A stretch of 64,000 bases of DNA from Arabidopsis thaliana (lineage: Eukaryota > Streptophyta > Magnoliopsida > Brassicales > Brassicaceae): NCBI RefSeq assembly GCF_000001735.4, contig NC_003071.7, positions 19,319,443 through 19,383,442 on the forward strand, read 5' to 3'. The stretch's first letter is position 1; each line of letters begins with the position of its first letter. Of the stretch, positions 11,536 to 22,001 are shown piece by piece. A program made the translations under genes and the position numbers. The notes beneath the pieces were generated by a model, which worked only from the letters and a program-made list of their open reading frames with translations, did not search any database and was not told the DNA's origin.

Positions 11536-12484
11536 CAGTTTGATTAATTAACGAGAAACATTATATTTACATTTTCGTATCCCTCGCCCCTCGGAACTTA
11601 ATACATACGTATAAGAATTAATATGTGACCCACAAAAGATAAAACTTCTAAATTGCTTTTCAATTGATTTTTTCCCCTTTGTAAAATATCTAAATCTACA
11701 TATTTTCATAGTGAAAAATAAATCAATAGTGAGAGTAAATCATCACATCTTTACATTAACCAACAAAGAGAGAGTAAATCACTCACTACAAGAAAGAAAA
11801 CAGAATTGTAGCAACAAAAAATATAAATTAACTAGCGGCAGAATGGTATTTATATATCTTCGGCTGATCAGTAGCATGTCTAGTTAATAAAACCAATTAA
11901 GTACTTATAATATATAACCACAATTTTTTTTAATAACTACACATTTTGCCTACTAAACATAAAGGGTATATTATATACTACAAACAAATCCACAAAAGTA
12001 AAATCAGCGACGAAATGGTATTCATCTTCGGCTGAGTAGGATGTATGGTAAAAAGTTAGTTAGGTCACTAAATAATGACGAATTACGGGGAATCAAATTG
12101 CGTTGGTTTTTGGTGTTTTTAAAAAAATGTATGTAGCCATTGATTACAAAATTTACGTCAGAATGTGGAGCATCAATGAAGAAAAAAAACAAACGAAAAT
12201 ATGAGTAAGAATGTATAAACATAAAATACATATATGCAAATACGATATTAATTACGTTTTTATTATTAGATAATCACATTATTCCATATCCTTTCCAATC
12301 ACGAGGTCCATACATGATTATAATCCATAACATATTAAATACAAACATACATCAAAAGGAACCTTTGGTTACAAGATCCCCAAAATATCTGAAAACCCAA
12401 TCGATGAAAATTATTCATCACCATCGACCGAAGCAGTACATTTTGTTGTGTTTTATGATATATAATATATATTGATAAATAAAA
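10619..12484. other. VGD1 promoter and spacer to the PMEI gene
   Basis: 10619-10880 is the VGD1 promoter/leader, with a TATA box at 10780-10787 on the minus strand, and it mirrors the VGDH1 upstream region. The remainder is AT-rich with no gene seen. A perfect (TA)17 tract lies at 11501-11534. Confidence 0.55.
11501..11534. repeat. (TA)17 microsatellite
   Basis: Uninterrupted TA dinucleotides, 34 bases. Likely length-variable between accessions. Confidence 0.9.
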
Positions 12485-13135
12485 TCAATAGTAGTAAAAG
12501 GACAAAGGTGGTGGGAGCAACGTGTCGGTATCTTTCTGGTTAAGTTTGGTCTTAATGTTGAAAGTGTTAAAGACTTTGCCCATTCCAGCGAACACATCCA
12601 CAGACTCACCACTCATTCTTTTCCCAAGGCCAATCCCTCCTTCGACCACTTTGTGCAACGTCTTGTCGTAAATGTCATCGAGACAAGTGGAATGGTAAGT
12701 GAAGATGGAAGTCATCTTCTTCTTACATGTGAAGTAATTCTCAGCCATGCTCGTTAGATTTTTTCCTGCGGCTTTCCAGAAATCTGCAAAGTCGTCCAAG
12801 GCGTTGTGTAGCTGTTTCTCGCAGCCGGTGATGCATGTTGTGGCGAAGGCGTTTCCTTTGTATTTTGGTTTGATTCCGGAGAGGAACTTCAAACCCTTTT
12901 TAACGGACGCTTCTGCTGCCGTGGCTAAGTAACGAACCAAAACGGCGGGATCATCGCTTGGGACGTTTCTTAAGGTAATGCTGCATAGACGTTTGTCTTG
13001 CACAACGCTGCAGATTCCATCGACGGCTTTTTGGTGGTGTGGTGAAACGGCGTCACGTTTTGCTGGGACTATAAATGCGGTTGCGGTTAGGGCAATGCAG
13101 AGAATGAGAAAGGCGAGTTTTATTGGAGTGTTCAT
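12485..13135 (-). CDS. PME/invertase inhibitor-domain protein (AT2G47050)
   Basis: Small secreted protein of the plant invertase/pectin methylesterase inhibitor family, 216 aa in one exon. The N-terminal ~21 residues form a hydrophobic signal peptide. The domain starts after DAVSPHHQKAVDGIC and keeps the cysteines of the first hairpin (GIC..., RLC) and the later pair in the helical bundle, plus the TCLDDI block also found in VGD1. It has no esterase domain. It sits just upstream of VGD1 on the same strand and its domain resembles the VGD pro-region, so origin as a partial duplicate is plausible, though sequence divergence is high. Whether it inhibits a PME or an invertase cannot be told from sequence. 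Confidence 0.88.
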   Translation of the reverse strand: MNTPIKLAFLILCIALTATAFIVPAKRDAVSPHHQKAVDGICSVVQDKRLCSITLRNVPSDDPAVLVRYLATAAEASVKKGLKFLSGIKPKYKGNAFATTCITGCEKQLHNALDDFADFWKAAGKNLTSMAENYFTCKKKMTSIFTYHSTCLDDIYDKTLHKVVEGGIGLGKRMSGESVDVFAGMGKVFNTFNIKTKLNQKDTDTLLPPPLSFYYY

Positions 13136-13673
13136 TTTTTTTTGTCTTTTTTTTTTTTTTTTTTTGGTTTTGTTTTTTGGACGTGGATTGGAAAGGAATG
13201 GATTAGAAACAGGAAGAGAAATGTTACGTATATATAAAAGATTTATATGGATTTTCTAAATTTGGATGTTTTTTGTTTTTGGTTTTGACTATTTTCAAAA
13301 ATGAATGGATGATAAAGAGTGAATTGTGGCGTTTTTATCTGTGGGTACCGAGTCACTAATCCTAATTTTGTTTCAAAATATAAAATGAGCAAATTAACAA
13401 CGACAACAATTTTTATTTACATTTAAGTTATAATCTATAATTTACTAACAGAGAAAAATCAAGTAAAAGAATGTTTTAATTTGTATGATTCTGGTTAATT
13501 GTGAATTAAACAAGAGTCCAAATAATAAGGGTAACGGATTTAATGTAAAAATATAGTTTTTTAAAAAACATTACAGAGATTTCTATGCACATAAATTAAG
13601 TTTTGACTGGTATATCGTGTATATGTAAAAATCAAATTTTCTGGTAAGAAGAGAAACGCCGAGACAGAGGTGG
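13136..13673. other. Spacer between the PMEI and PTI1-4 genes
   Basis: AT-rich. It should hold the PMEI promoter and the PTI1-4 3' untranslated region. A T-run precedes the PMEI start at 13136-13165. No gene seen. Confidence 0.5.
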
Positions 13674-15317
13674 CTAATGTACTCCTTCCCCTGGAGCTAC
13701 GGCTCGAGCATTCAACAAAGGTTGAAGAGCTTTGACAACGATACTCATATTCGGCCTAAAATCTGCTTCATATTGCACACACAACGCAGCAACCGCGGCT
13801 AACTGCGAATCATCATCACCATAACTTGAGGTTAAGAACAATGAATGCAGTCTAAAACGTAAACACAATCTGAGGTTATGAAAAGTTTGGTTTCTTACCT
13901 TAGCAACAGCTTTTGGAGGGTAATCGCCACCGAGTCTTGCATCAACGCATTGTTTAACCTTGTCTTCACTCAGTTTAGGTGTAGCCTGATGTATCATAAG
14001 TAACAGTTTACATGGTTGATGATCATGCTATATATATGAAGATAAAAGATGTGATCGGATAGAGAGAAATTAATTAGTACCCATGTGACTAAACTTTGCT
14101 GGCCTCTGGGTAGTCTATGATCAACAGGCTTTCGACCTGTAAGAAGTTCGAGTAAGACAACTCCAAAGCTGTAGACATCACTCTTGGCATTTAACTGCCC
14201 GGTCATTGCATATCTGTTAAGAAAACAAAGGAAGAGCATTTGAGACTTGAGAGCTCATCAAACTATTCAATGTCTTCAAAAGAAACCAACTTACTCAGGG
14301 GCATGGTAACCAAAAGTCCCAAGAACTCGGGTGGAATGAAGGCGAGCTGCCATATCAGGAGCTTGATTAGAGAGATCAAAGTCAGCAATTTTGGCAACAT
14401 CATCTTCAAAGAGGAGGACATTGCTGGATTTAATGTCACGGTGAATGATGTGAGGATTAGCTTTTTCATGCAAGTACTCAAGGCCTCTTGCAGCTCCAAC
14501 TGCAATTTTGACTCGTTGATACCACGACAAGACAGGACCTGGCTGTGCTCCTTTCACACCTTTTCTCCCTGAGGAGAGAATCATAGATTAAATAATATGT
14601 TAAAACTCAAGAATATTATGTCTAGACTCTACAAGTGTGTTAATAAGCAAAAACAGTACCATGAAGAATATCATGAAGAGATCCATTATTGGCAAATTCA
14701 TAAGAAAGTATCCGTGAATTCCCATCAACACAGTAGCCAAGAAGTTGAACAAAGTTATCATGTTTAAGCCTAGAAACCATGGAAACCTACAAGCAGTGTC
14801 AAAATTTCCCAAGTTCTTAAACACAAAAAAAGTGAGACATTTATGTGACCATAACACAGTAGTAACAGAAAACCACACAAAACCTGAGCAAGGAATTCAT
14901 TGTCAGGCTGTTTGTTAGAATCCAACTTTTTAATCGCTGAAGGCAGATCATTGTTTAATACCCCGTAGTATACTCTTCCATAAGAGCCTTCACCGATGAG
15001 AGAATTCGATCCAAAATCATCAGTTGCTTCTTTGAGTTCACTAAAAGGGATAATAGGTACTTCAATAGGCTGCAACTTCACAACTGGAGGACCCTTCTGT
15101 GCAGTTTCAGAGGCTTGGTGGTGCCTTGCATCATTTCCTTCACACCAAAACCAAAACTCCAATGAGGAAACAGGAAACAAGTAAAGTCTTGATTTTTTGG
15201 ATAGCAAGATCCAACTTTGATACCTGGAGGAAAGTGTTTGGCTTGGTTATGACGACCTCCATAATCAGCAGTTTTATGCATATCATCATCCTCCCCACAA
15301 CACCCAAAGCAACTCAT
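13674..15317 (-). CDS. PTI1-4: PTI1-4, Pto-interacting-1-type Ser/Thr kinase (AT2G47060)
   Basis: Cytoplasmic receptor-like kinase; Arabidopsis PTI1 kinases act downstream of OXI1 in oxidative and lipid signalling. Seven coding exons: 15224-15317, 14884-15137, 14660-14786, 14295-14568, 14081-14213, 13899-13985, 13674-13802, joining to 365 aa. The start MSCFGCCG is Cys-rich, suited to S-acylation at membranes. The kinase domain (~70-345) has the glycine loop GEGSYGRVY, the ATP-binding Lys in [13 protein letters not shown], and APEYAMTG. The magnesium loop reads DFD instead of DFG, which is usual for this family. An in-frame upstream codon would add ten residues, but the Cys-rich start is the family's N-terminus. 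Confidence 0.95.
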
Positions 15318-17701
15318 TTTCTTTAAAGAATCAAAATTGGAGTTCAAAATGGAAAAGAGAAGAGCATAAAAACGGAAAATCAGTCGAAATCGAGAAGAGA
15401 GGAACGAAATAGAAATAATCTGGGGAAAAAGGTTTTACCTTTGGGGGATCCAACAACACGGAGTGAAACGGAATGTGCAAAATGTTCTGGAGAATTATTA
15501 GAGAGAGTGAAGAAGAACAAATGACAATCAATGTCTTGAGCTTAATTAGAGAGAAATTATAGGTACGAGTGATTAGCTCTCCCAAGTTTGACTGGATTTT
15601 CAACGCCAGCGTGTCGACATTAACACCGTTGGATTATTTGACAATGACCCAAAATCCAACGACCAGATTGCCACATCGTTTTATTTCATTTTGTTTTTGT
15701 CTTACATGATATAATAATTACAATCATAATAATTTTCTTAAATGACGCTTTCTATATGGAGTATTTTCCTTTGTTTGTTAATTAGTGCCATATCTTTTAG
15801 ATATAAAACTATTAACTATGACTTGGTAATTAATACGTATAGTCAAATACTAGGCATCCTACGTTACGTTTCTATGCATTTTTTTATATAAAAGTGTAAG
15901 AACCAATACTAGCTTAAAAGGAAACGAGTAGAATTTCGTAATGAAAAAAGACTTCAAATGTTACCTTTTAAATTCAGTTTATGTTTCCGCGTTACCTTTT
16001 GAAATCTCGTTGCTTTCGTACGAAAAAGACAAGAAAATAGAAATAAATTAGAAAGGGTGGTTTGGTGAGTAATGGGTCGTATATGTGGGAGTCGTTATCG
16101 TGCATGTGAACAAAATATGGCCATGTTCGAGACGAATCATGGTGTCTTTTAATTTGGTGACTACATTATTTTAACACTAATCAATATCTTTCTCGAACCA
16201 TATGATCATGATTAGCCGTTTCTATATTTTCTCTTTTAAATAGATTATATATGGGAATTATTAGCCGGAACTTTGCCGCTGCGGTTGGTAATACCTTTTA
16301 ATACACTTATGATTTGTCTCTTTATTCGGTTCCTAATTCAGTATACATATTGGGGCTTGAGTTTGAACGGAAGGTATATCAATGTCATACCACCAATAAT
16401 AATCAGCATCATGCATGGTTTTTAAAATGTGGAATAATATATACTTTTAAGGACGATAATGAGATTATATAATTGAAAGGAATTAGATCCATTGAGATTC
16501 TAAAGCTACCAAGACGAGGAACATGGAAGACGTGGCGCATTGGATTCTTCGTTCGAGTTTATCATCATATCATGTGACTGGTCTCTCTTTCTTTGTACTC
16601 ACACTAACAAAACAAAATGTTAATATCCCACGTTAAATTAAATGATTAGAGGCCATCAAAGGATAAAAACAAGAAACCAAATCTAATATACTATTTTATA
16701 ATAAAAAATTAAAAGCGGGTTTATGTAAGTGGGCCAAATAAAAAGAGTGGGCCAAGAAAGCCCAGACCATAATGACCACATGGAGACCGAAAGGTTGACC
16801 CAATTAGAAAACTTGTTATATCTTTAGGAGTCAAAGTCAAAGCGCGTTTACAAACACCGACACTTTCTTTGTCAACTAGCGGTTACCGCGGTTGTTCACT
16901 AGGCACGGAACACTCGATTTCTTCCCAAGAAGTCGCAACCAACACTTACTATGTATGGTACATCACAACATAGACAATAAAAACTCTTGGAATGTTCCGC
17001 GAAACAGGTGATTATTGACTACCATGAGTGGGGAAATGTGGGGTAAGTTAACAAGTACACTGCTTCACATGGGAAAAAGAAAAATGAGATACACATAATT
17101 CACAAAATATAATTTTTATCTTAGACAATTTTTTTAAAATAATATTAAAATCAGTGTAGAAGTGGTCCCCACCACTATTTTGTTTTTCCTTAAAATTAAT
17201 TATTATTTTTGCTGGACTAAATAAAATTGGTTTTTTTTTTTCTCTCTCTGTCCTAACTCTTTTTCTTTCTCTGTTTTGTATCTCTCTCTCTCTCTCACTC
17301 TTTGTCTCTCCCCTAACCTTTATTGTACTAGCATAACCATTACCATACATACTCTTCTCTATCACGCCACAAACGCAGATTCATCACATCTTCTTCTTGT
17401 TCATAGCATCTCCATCACTATTGGGCTCTCTTCAAAGGTGTATTTCTGGGGTTACTTATTCCTTCTTTGTATTGATTAGTGTTGAAAAGGTGTCTCTGTT
17501 GCGTTCAAGAGCTAGCTTTAGGGCTATATATTAAGAGGTTTCCAGAGGTTTTTTTTGGATTATAGGCATCTGTGTTTGGCTTACATGGATCCTTTTTTTA
17601 AGGTTTTCTGGGCAAGACTAATTGATTAGGACCAAAGTTTGTGTTTTTATTTGTTTGGATCTACAAAGATCAATTAGGCTGTTGTTGAATTGGATCGAGT
17701 G
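15318..17701. other. Divergent intergenic region between PTI1-4 and SPL1
   Basis: Carries the PTI1-4 leader (left) and the SPL1 promoter and leader (right). A pyrimidine-rich tract with CT repeats at about 17238-17310 probably lies near or in the SPL1 leader. No protein-coding gene is supported in between. Confidence 0.5.
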
Positions 17702-20700
17702 ATGGAAGCTAGAATTGATGAAGGTGGGGAGGCTCAACAATTCTATGGGTCCGTAGGTAAAAGAAGTGTGGAGTGGGATTTGAATGATTGGAAATGGGAT
17801 GGTGATCTCTTTCTCGCCACCCAAACTACTAGGGGACGTCAGTTTTTCCCTCTAGGAAACTCGTCCAATAGCTCCTCCTCCTGCTCTGATGAAGGCAATG
17901 ACAAGAAGAGGAGAGCTGTTGCCATTCAAGGAGACACTAATGGTGCTCTTACTTTGAATCTTAATGGTGAAAGTGATGGCCTTTTTCCTGCCAAGAAGAC
18001 CAAATCCGGAGCCGTTTGTCAGGTCGAAAACTGTGAAGCTGATCTTAGTAAAGTTAAGGATTATCATAGACGCCATAAGGTCTGTGAGATGCATTCCAAG
18101 GCTACTAGTGCCACTGTCGGAGGTATCTTGCAGCGCTTTTGTCAGCAATGTAGTAGGTATGTCTCTCTCTCTCTCTCTTTCCCAACAACAAAAAATGAAT
18201 CCAACTTTATTCTTCTTCTTCTCTCTTGCAGGTTCCATCTTCTTCAGGAGTTTGATGAAGGAAAGAGAAGTTGTCGTAGACGTTTGGCTGGCCATAATAA
18301 ACGTCGGAGGAAAACAAATCCCGAACCTGGCGCTAACGGGAATCCTAGTGATGATCACTCAAGCAACTATCTCTTGATTACTCTCTTGAAGATACTCTCC
18401 AATATGCATAGTATGGTGTTTTACTCTGCTCATCTCTATGTTGTCTTAAAGTTTGTATCAGCTGCTAAATTTCTATCCCTTTGCAGACCATACCGGTGAT
18501 CAAGATTTGATGTCTCATCTTCTGAAGAGCCTCGTAAGCCATGCTGGCGAACAGTTAGGGAAAAACTTAGTTGAACTTCTTCTACAAGGAGGAGGATCTC
18601 AAGGTTCCTTAAATATTGGAAACTCGGCTTTGCTTGGGATTGAGCAAGCTCCTCAAGAGGAGTTAAAGCAATTTTCGGCTCGGCAAGATGGGACAGCTAC
18701 CGAGAACAGATCAGAAAAACAAGTCAAAATGAATGATTTTGATTTGAATGATATCTATATAGACTCAGATGACACAGACGTCGAAAGATCTCCTCCTCCA
18801 ACGAATCCAGCGACCAGTTCTCTTGATTATCCTTCATGGATACATCAGTCTAGTCCGCCTCAGACAAGTAGGAATTCAGATTCAGCATCTGACCAGTCAC
18901 CCTCAAGTTCTAGTGAAGATGCTCAGGTATGTATATTCTTACCTCATCCATTCCATTATTTTCTGGATCTCTTAGCCTGCTGATATTTTCCTGTGACCTT
19001 TTCGTAATTTGTTATGATTCCATCTCAGATGCGCACAGGCCGGATTGTGTTCAAACTATTTGGGAAAGAGCCAAATGAATTTCCTATTGTCTTACGAGGA
19101 CAGGTATTGGTCTGCTTGATTATTCTCAAGTTCTTACTTTGTGATGTTGGAAGTTAAACTGATGTGCTAGTTTCTCGATATACAGATTCTTGACTGGTTA
19201 TCGCATAGTCCAACTGACATGGAGAGCTACATAAGACCTGGCTGTATCGTATTGACCATCTATCTTCGTCAAGCTGAAACTGCTTGGGAAGAAGTAAGCT
19301 AAACTTCCTCTCCCCTCTTTGACAATACTCGTCTTTATAAAGTTCCAGACTCCTCAAGGGTTTTTATTTTGCTTGGCAGCTTTCAGACGATCTGGGTTTT
19401 AGCTTAGGGAAGCTTCTAGATCTCTCCGATGATCCCTTGTGGACAACTGGATGGATTTATGTTAGGGTGCAGAACCAACTTGCATTTGTATATAACGGTT
19501 AGTTTTGAGAATACTTTCACCTTGTGAATACCTCTCTGGATTTCTCAGTATTTATCGTCAATCCGGGGTTGCAGGTCAGGTTGTCGTTGACACTTCATTG
19601 TCTCTAAAAAGTCGTGATTATAGTCACATCATTAGCGTTAAACCGCTTGCTATAGCTGCAACGGAGAAGGCTCAATTTACAGTTAAAGGCATGAATCTCC
19701 GTCAGCGTGGCACAAGGTTTTGTTCCGTTTTTCTTTTTAATGAAATTTTGGCCTTCCTTGTCTTAATTTTCTTCTTCTTTGATGTCTAAATGTCTTTGTA
19801 CCTTTTTTACAGGTTACTTTGTTCTGTTGAAGGAAAATACTTGATTCAGGAAACAACACACGATTCGACGACCAGGGAGGATGACGATTTCAAGGACAAC
19901 AGTGAGATTGTTGAGTGTGTAAACTTCTCTTGTGATATGCCTATATTGAGTGGTCGAGGATTCATGGAGGTGAGCACATTCTATTTTTACTCTGATCATT
20001 GATAAAACGGTCACATGTTGTTCATCAGACTCAGAGCTTACTTGATGGTTATTCCAGATTGAAGACCAAGGACTCAGTAGCAGCTTCTTCCCTTTCTTAG
20101 TGGTTGAAGATGACGATGTTTGTTCTGAAATCCGTATACTTGAAACCACATTAGAGTTCACTGGAACTGATTCTGCTAAGCAAGCTATGGATTTCATACA
20201 TGAAATCGGTTGGCTTCTTCACAGAAGTAAACTTGGGGAATCAGACCCAAATCCAGGCGTTTTCCCATTAATACGCTTCCAGTGGCTAATCGAGTTCTCA
20301 ATGGATCGAGAGTGGTGCGCTGTGATCAGAAAGCTATTAAACATGTTCTTTGATGGAGCTGTTGGTGAATTTTCTTCCTCCTCTAATGCCACACTGTCAG
20401 AACTGTGCCTTCTTCACAGAGCCGTGAGGAAAAACTCTAAGCCTATGGTTGAAATGCTCTTGAGATATATTCCCAAGCAACAAAGAAACAGCTTGTTTAG
20501 ACCCGATGCTGCTGGTCCAGCCGGCTTAACACCTCTTCATATTGCAGCTGGTAAAGACGGTTCAGAAGATGTGTTGGATGCGCTAACAGAAGATCCTGCA
20601 ATGGTGACTTTGATTTTCCCTCTTATTTCAGCCATGAAATTTGATTCTCTTAGCTAAACGCTTATCTTTGTGCATCTGATATAGGTGGGGATTGAAGCGT

Positions 20701-21110
20701 GGAAGACATGTCGAGACAGCACAGGCTTCACACCAGAAGACTACGCACGCTTACGCGGTCACTTCTCATACATCCACTTGATTCAACGCAAGATCAATAA
20801 AAAGTCAACAACTGAAGATCATGTTGTGGTCAACATCCCAGTTTCTTTCTCAGACAGAGAGCAGAAAGAACCAAAATCAGGTCCGATGGCTTCAGCCTTG
20901 GAGATCACACAGATTCCATGCAAGCTCTGTGACCATAAACTGGTGTATGGGACAACACGCAGGTCTGTAGCGTACAGACCAGCTATGTTGTCAATGGTGG
21001 CGATTGCTGCGGTTTGCGTCTGTGTGGCACTTCTGTTTAAGAGTTGCCCGGAAGTGCTCTATGTGTTTCAACCGTTCAGGTGGGAGTTATTGGACTATGG
21101 AACAAGCTGA
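17702..21110 (+). CDS. SPL1: SPL1, SQUAMOSA promoter-binding-like protein 1 (AT2G47070)
   Basis: Large SBP-box transcription factor binding GTAC-core sites. Ten coding exons: 17702-18156, 18232-18410, 18487-18926, 19029-19103, 19186-19293, 19380-19497, 19575-19716, 19813-19969, 20058-20603, 20685-21110, giving 881 aa. The SBP domain (~103-180) starts [11 protein letters not shown], holds the two zinc-binding clusters, and ends in the basic nuclear signal KRRRK. The intron inside the SBP domain, between CQQCSR and FHLLQEF, is typical. The C-terminal half has ankyrin-like helices ([23 protein letters not shown]) and a hydrophobic segment near the end ([18 protein letters not shown]), as in the large SPL1/SPL12/SPL14 subgroup. 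I saw no obvious miR156 site, as expected for this subgroup. The ATG at 17702 is used; the open frame extends upstream only by a non-ATG codon. Confidence 0.96.
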
Positions 21111-21566
21111 GTGTAAGTCTACTTTGAAAGATCTTCTAAGATATATATATGAATGTTACTTATATAAAACCCATAGAGGTGTGATTTCTATATGTAACTA
21201 TATGAGTATAAGATATAGAGACATGTTGGAGAAGAAGATTGTTGTTATTATTGTTGTTGTTGTTGTTGTGTAAAAGCCTCTCCTATCTCTCTCGAACCTA
21301 AGGATTCTCTCTCTGATTAGTATATTTTTTGTTTGACAGAATAATTTGTTACTTATATTGTAATTTAACAATGGAGTTGTTCTTGTACTAGCCTTCTTTT
21401 AAAGTTTCCCTTGAATTCATACTTTTGAAGCTTTTTGGTACATCAGATTCATCACTTGACAAATAGATACATTAATTTATGACTTGGAATCTTGGATGTC
21501 CATTCCAACACTCTGATGACTTGTTCATTCTCTGGTACATCTAATGAGTTGGGGAGAAGAAGAAGC
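21111..21566. other. SPL1 3' region and spacer
   Basis: Presumed SPL1 3' untranslated region and downstream spacer. A GTT microsatellite-like stretch occurs at about 21240-21268. No gene seen. Confidence 0.45.
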
Positions 21567-21569
21567 TAG

Positions 21570-21817
21570 AATCCGAATCTCACAAGTAACACAACCCAAG
21601 TAAGCTCATTCCCGGGCCTAAGCCCTAATTCCATCTATTTCCTCGTTGAAGGTTATGGTGAAGGCTATGTCGTTTACGATATCGCTACTAGAACCCCACG
21701 TTCCTTCAATCCCAAGTCTTTTCAGCTTTCTCGGATATAGCTGATTCACCTAATGGCAAGGTTTACGTGCTTCCTGATTGGGTTCCTCACTGGAATCCTC
21801 CATCTCCTCTCTAGTTG
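21570..21817 (+). pseudogene. Frameshifted coding relic, possibly DUF295/F-box beta-propeller type
   Basis: A short stretch reads as plausible protein in two successive plus-strand frames. The first frame reads SSFPGLSPNSIYFLVEGYG and on to VVYDIATRTPRSFNPKSF before a stop; the second continues DIADSPNGKVYVLPDWVPHW and stops at 21817. The switch falls near 21725. The pattern PNSIYF...VYDIAT...W(V/F)P is reminiscent of the C-terminal propeller of DUF295 (KIB-type) F-box proteins, but this is resemblance by eye only. No start codon or upstream exons are visible, so it looks like a fragment left by an incomplete duplication. Confidence 0.45.
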
Positions 21818-22001
21818 TTGTGTTTATTGCTTTTCAAAAGCTTAATGAGAGGCCTTTTATTTTAATATCAACAAGGATCGAACATAAATGCTCATAAAAA
21901 AATATCTGATAACTTAAGCTAGTCATTACATCAAAAGACACGAACACTATATGACTATTTGATCCTTAGACTTGGTTCATCTGTGCAAAAAAATCTTTTT
22001 A

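Noticed and set aside
14281-14572. Loss of the DFG motif in PTI1-4 as a sign of pseudokinase
   Set aside because: DFD is normal in active PTI1-type kinases, and the catalytic Lys and HRD are intact.
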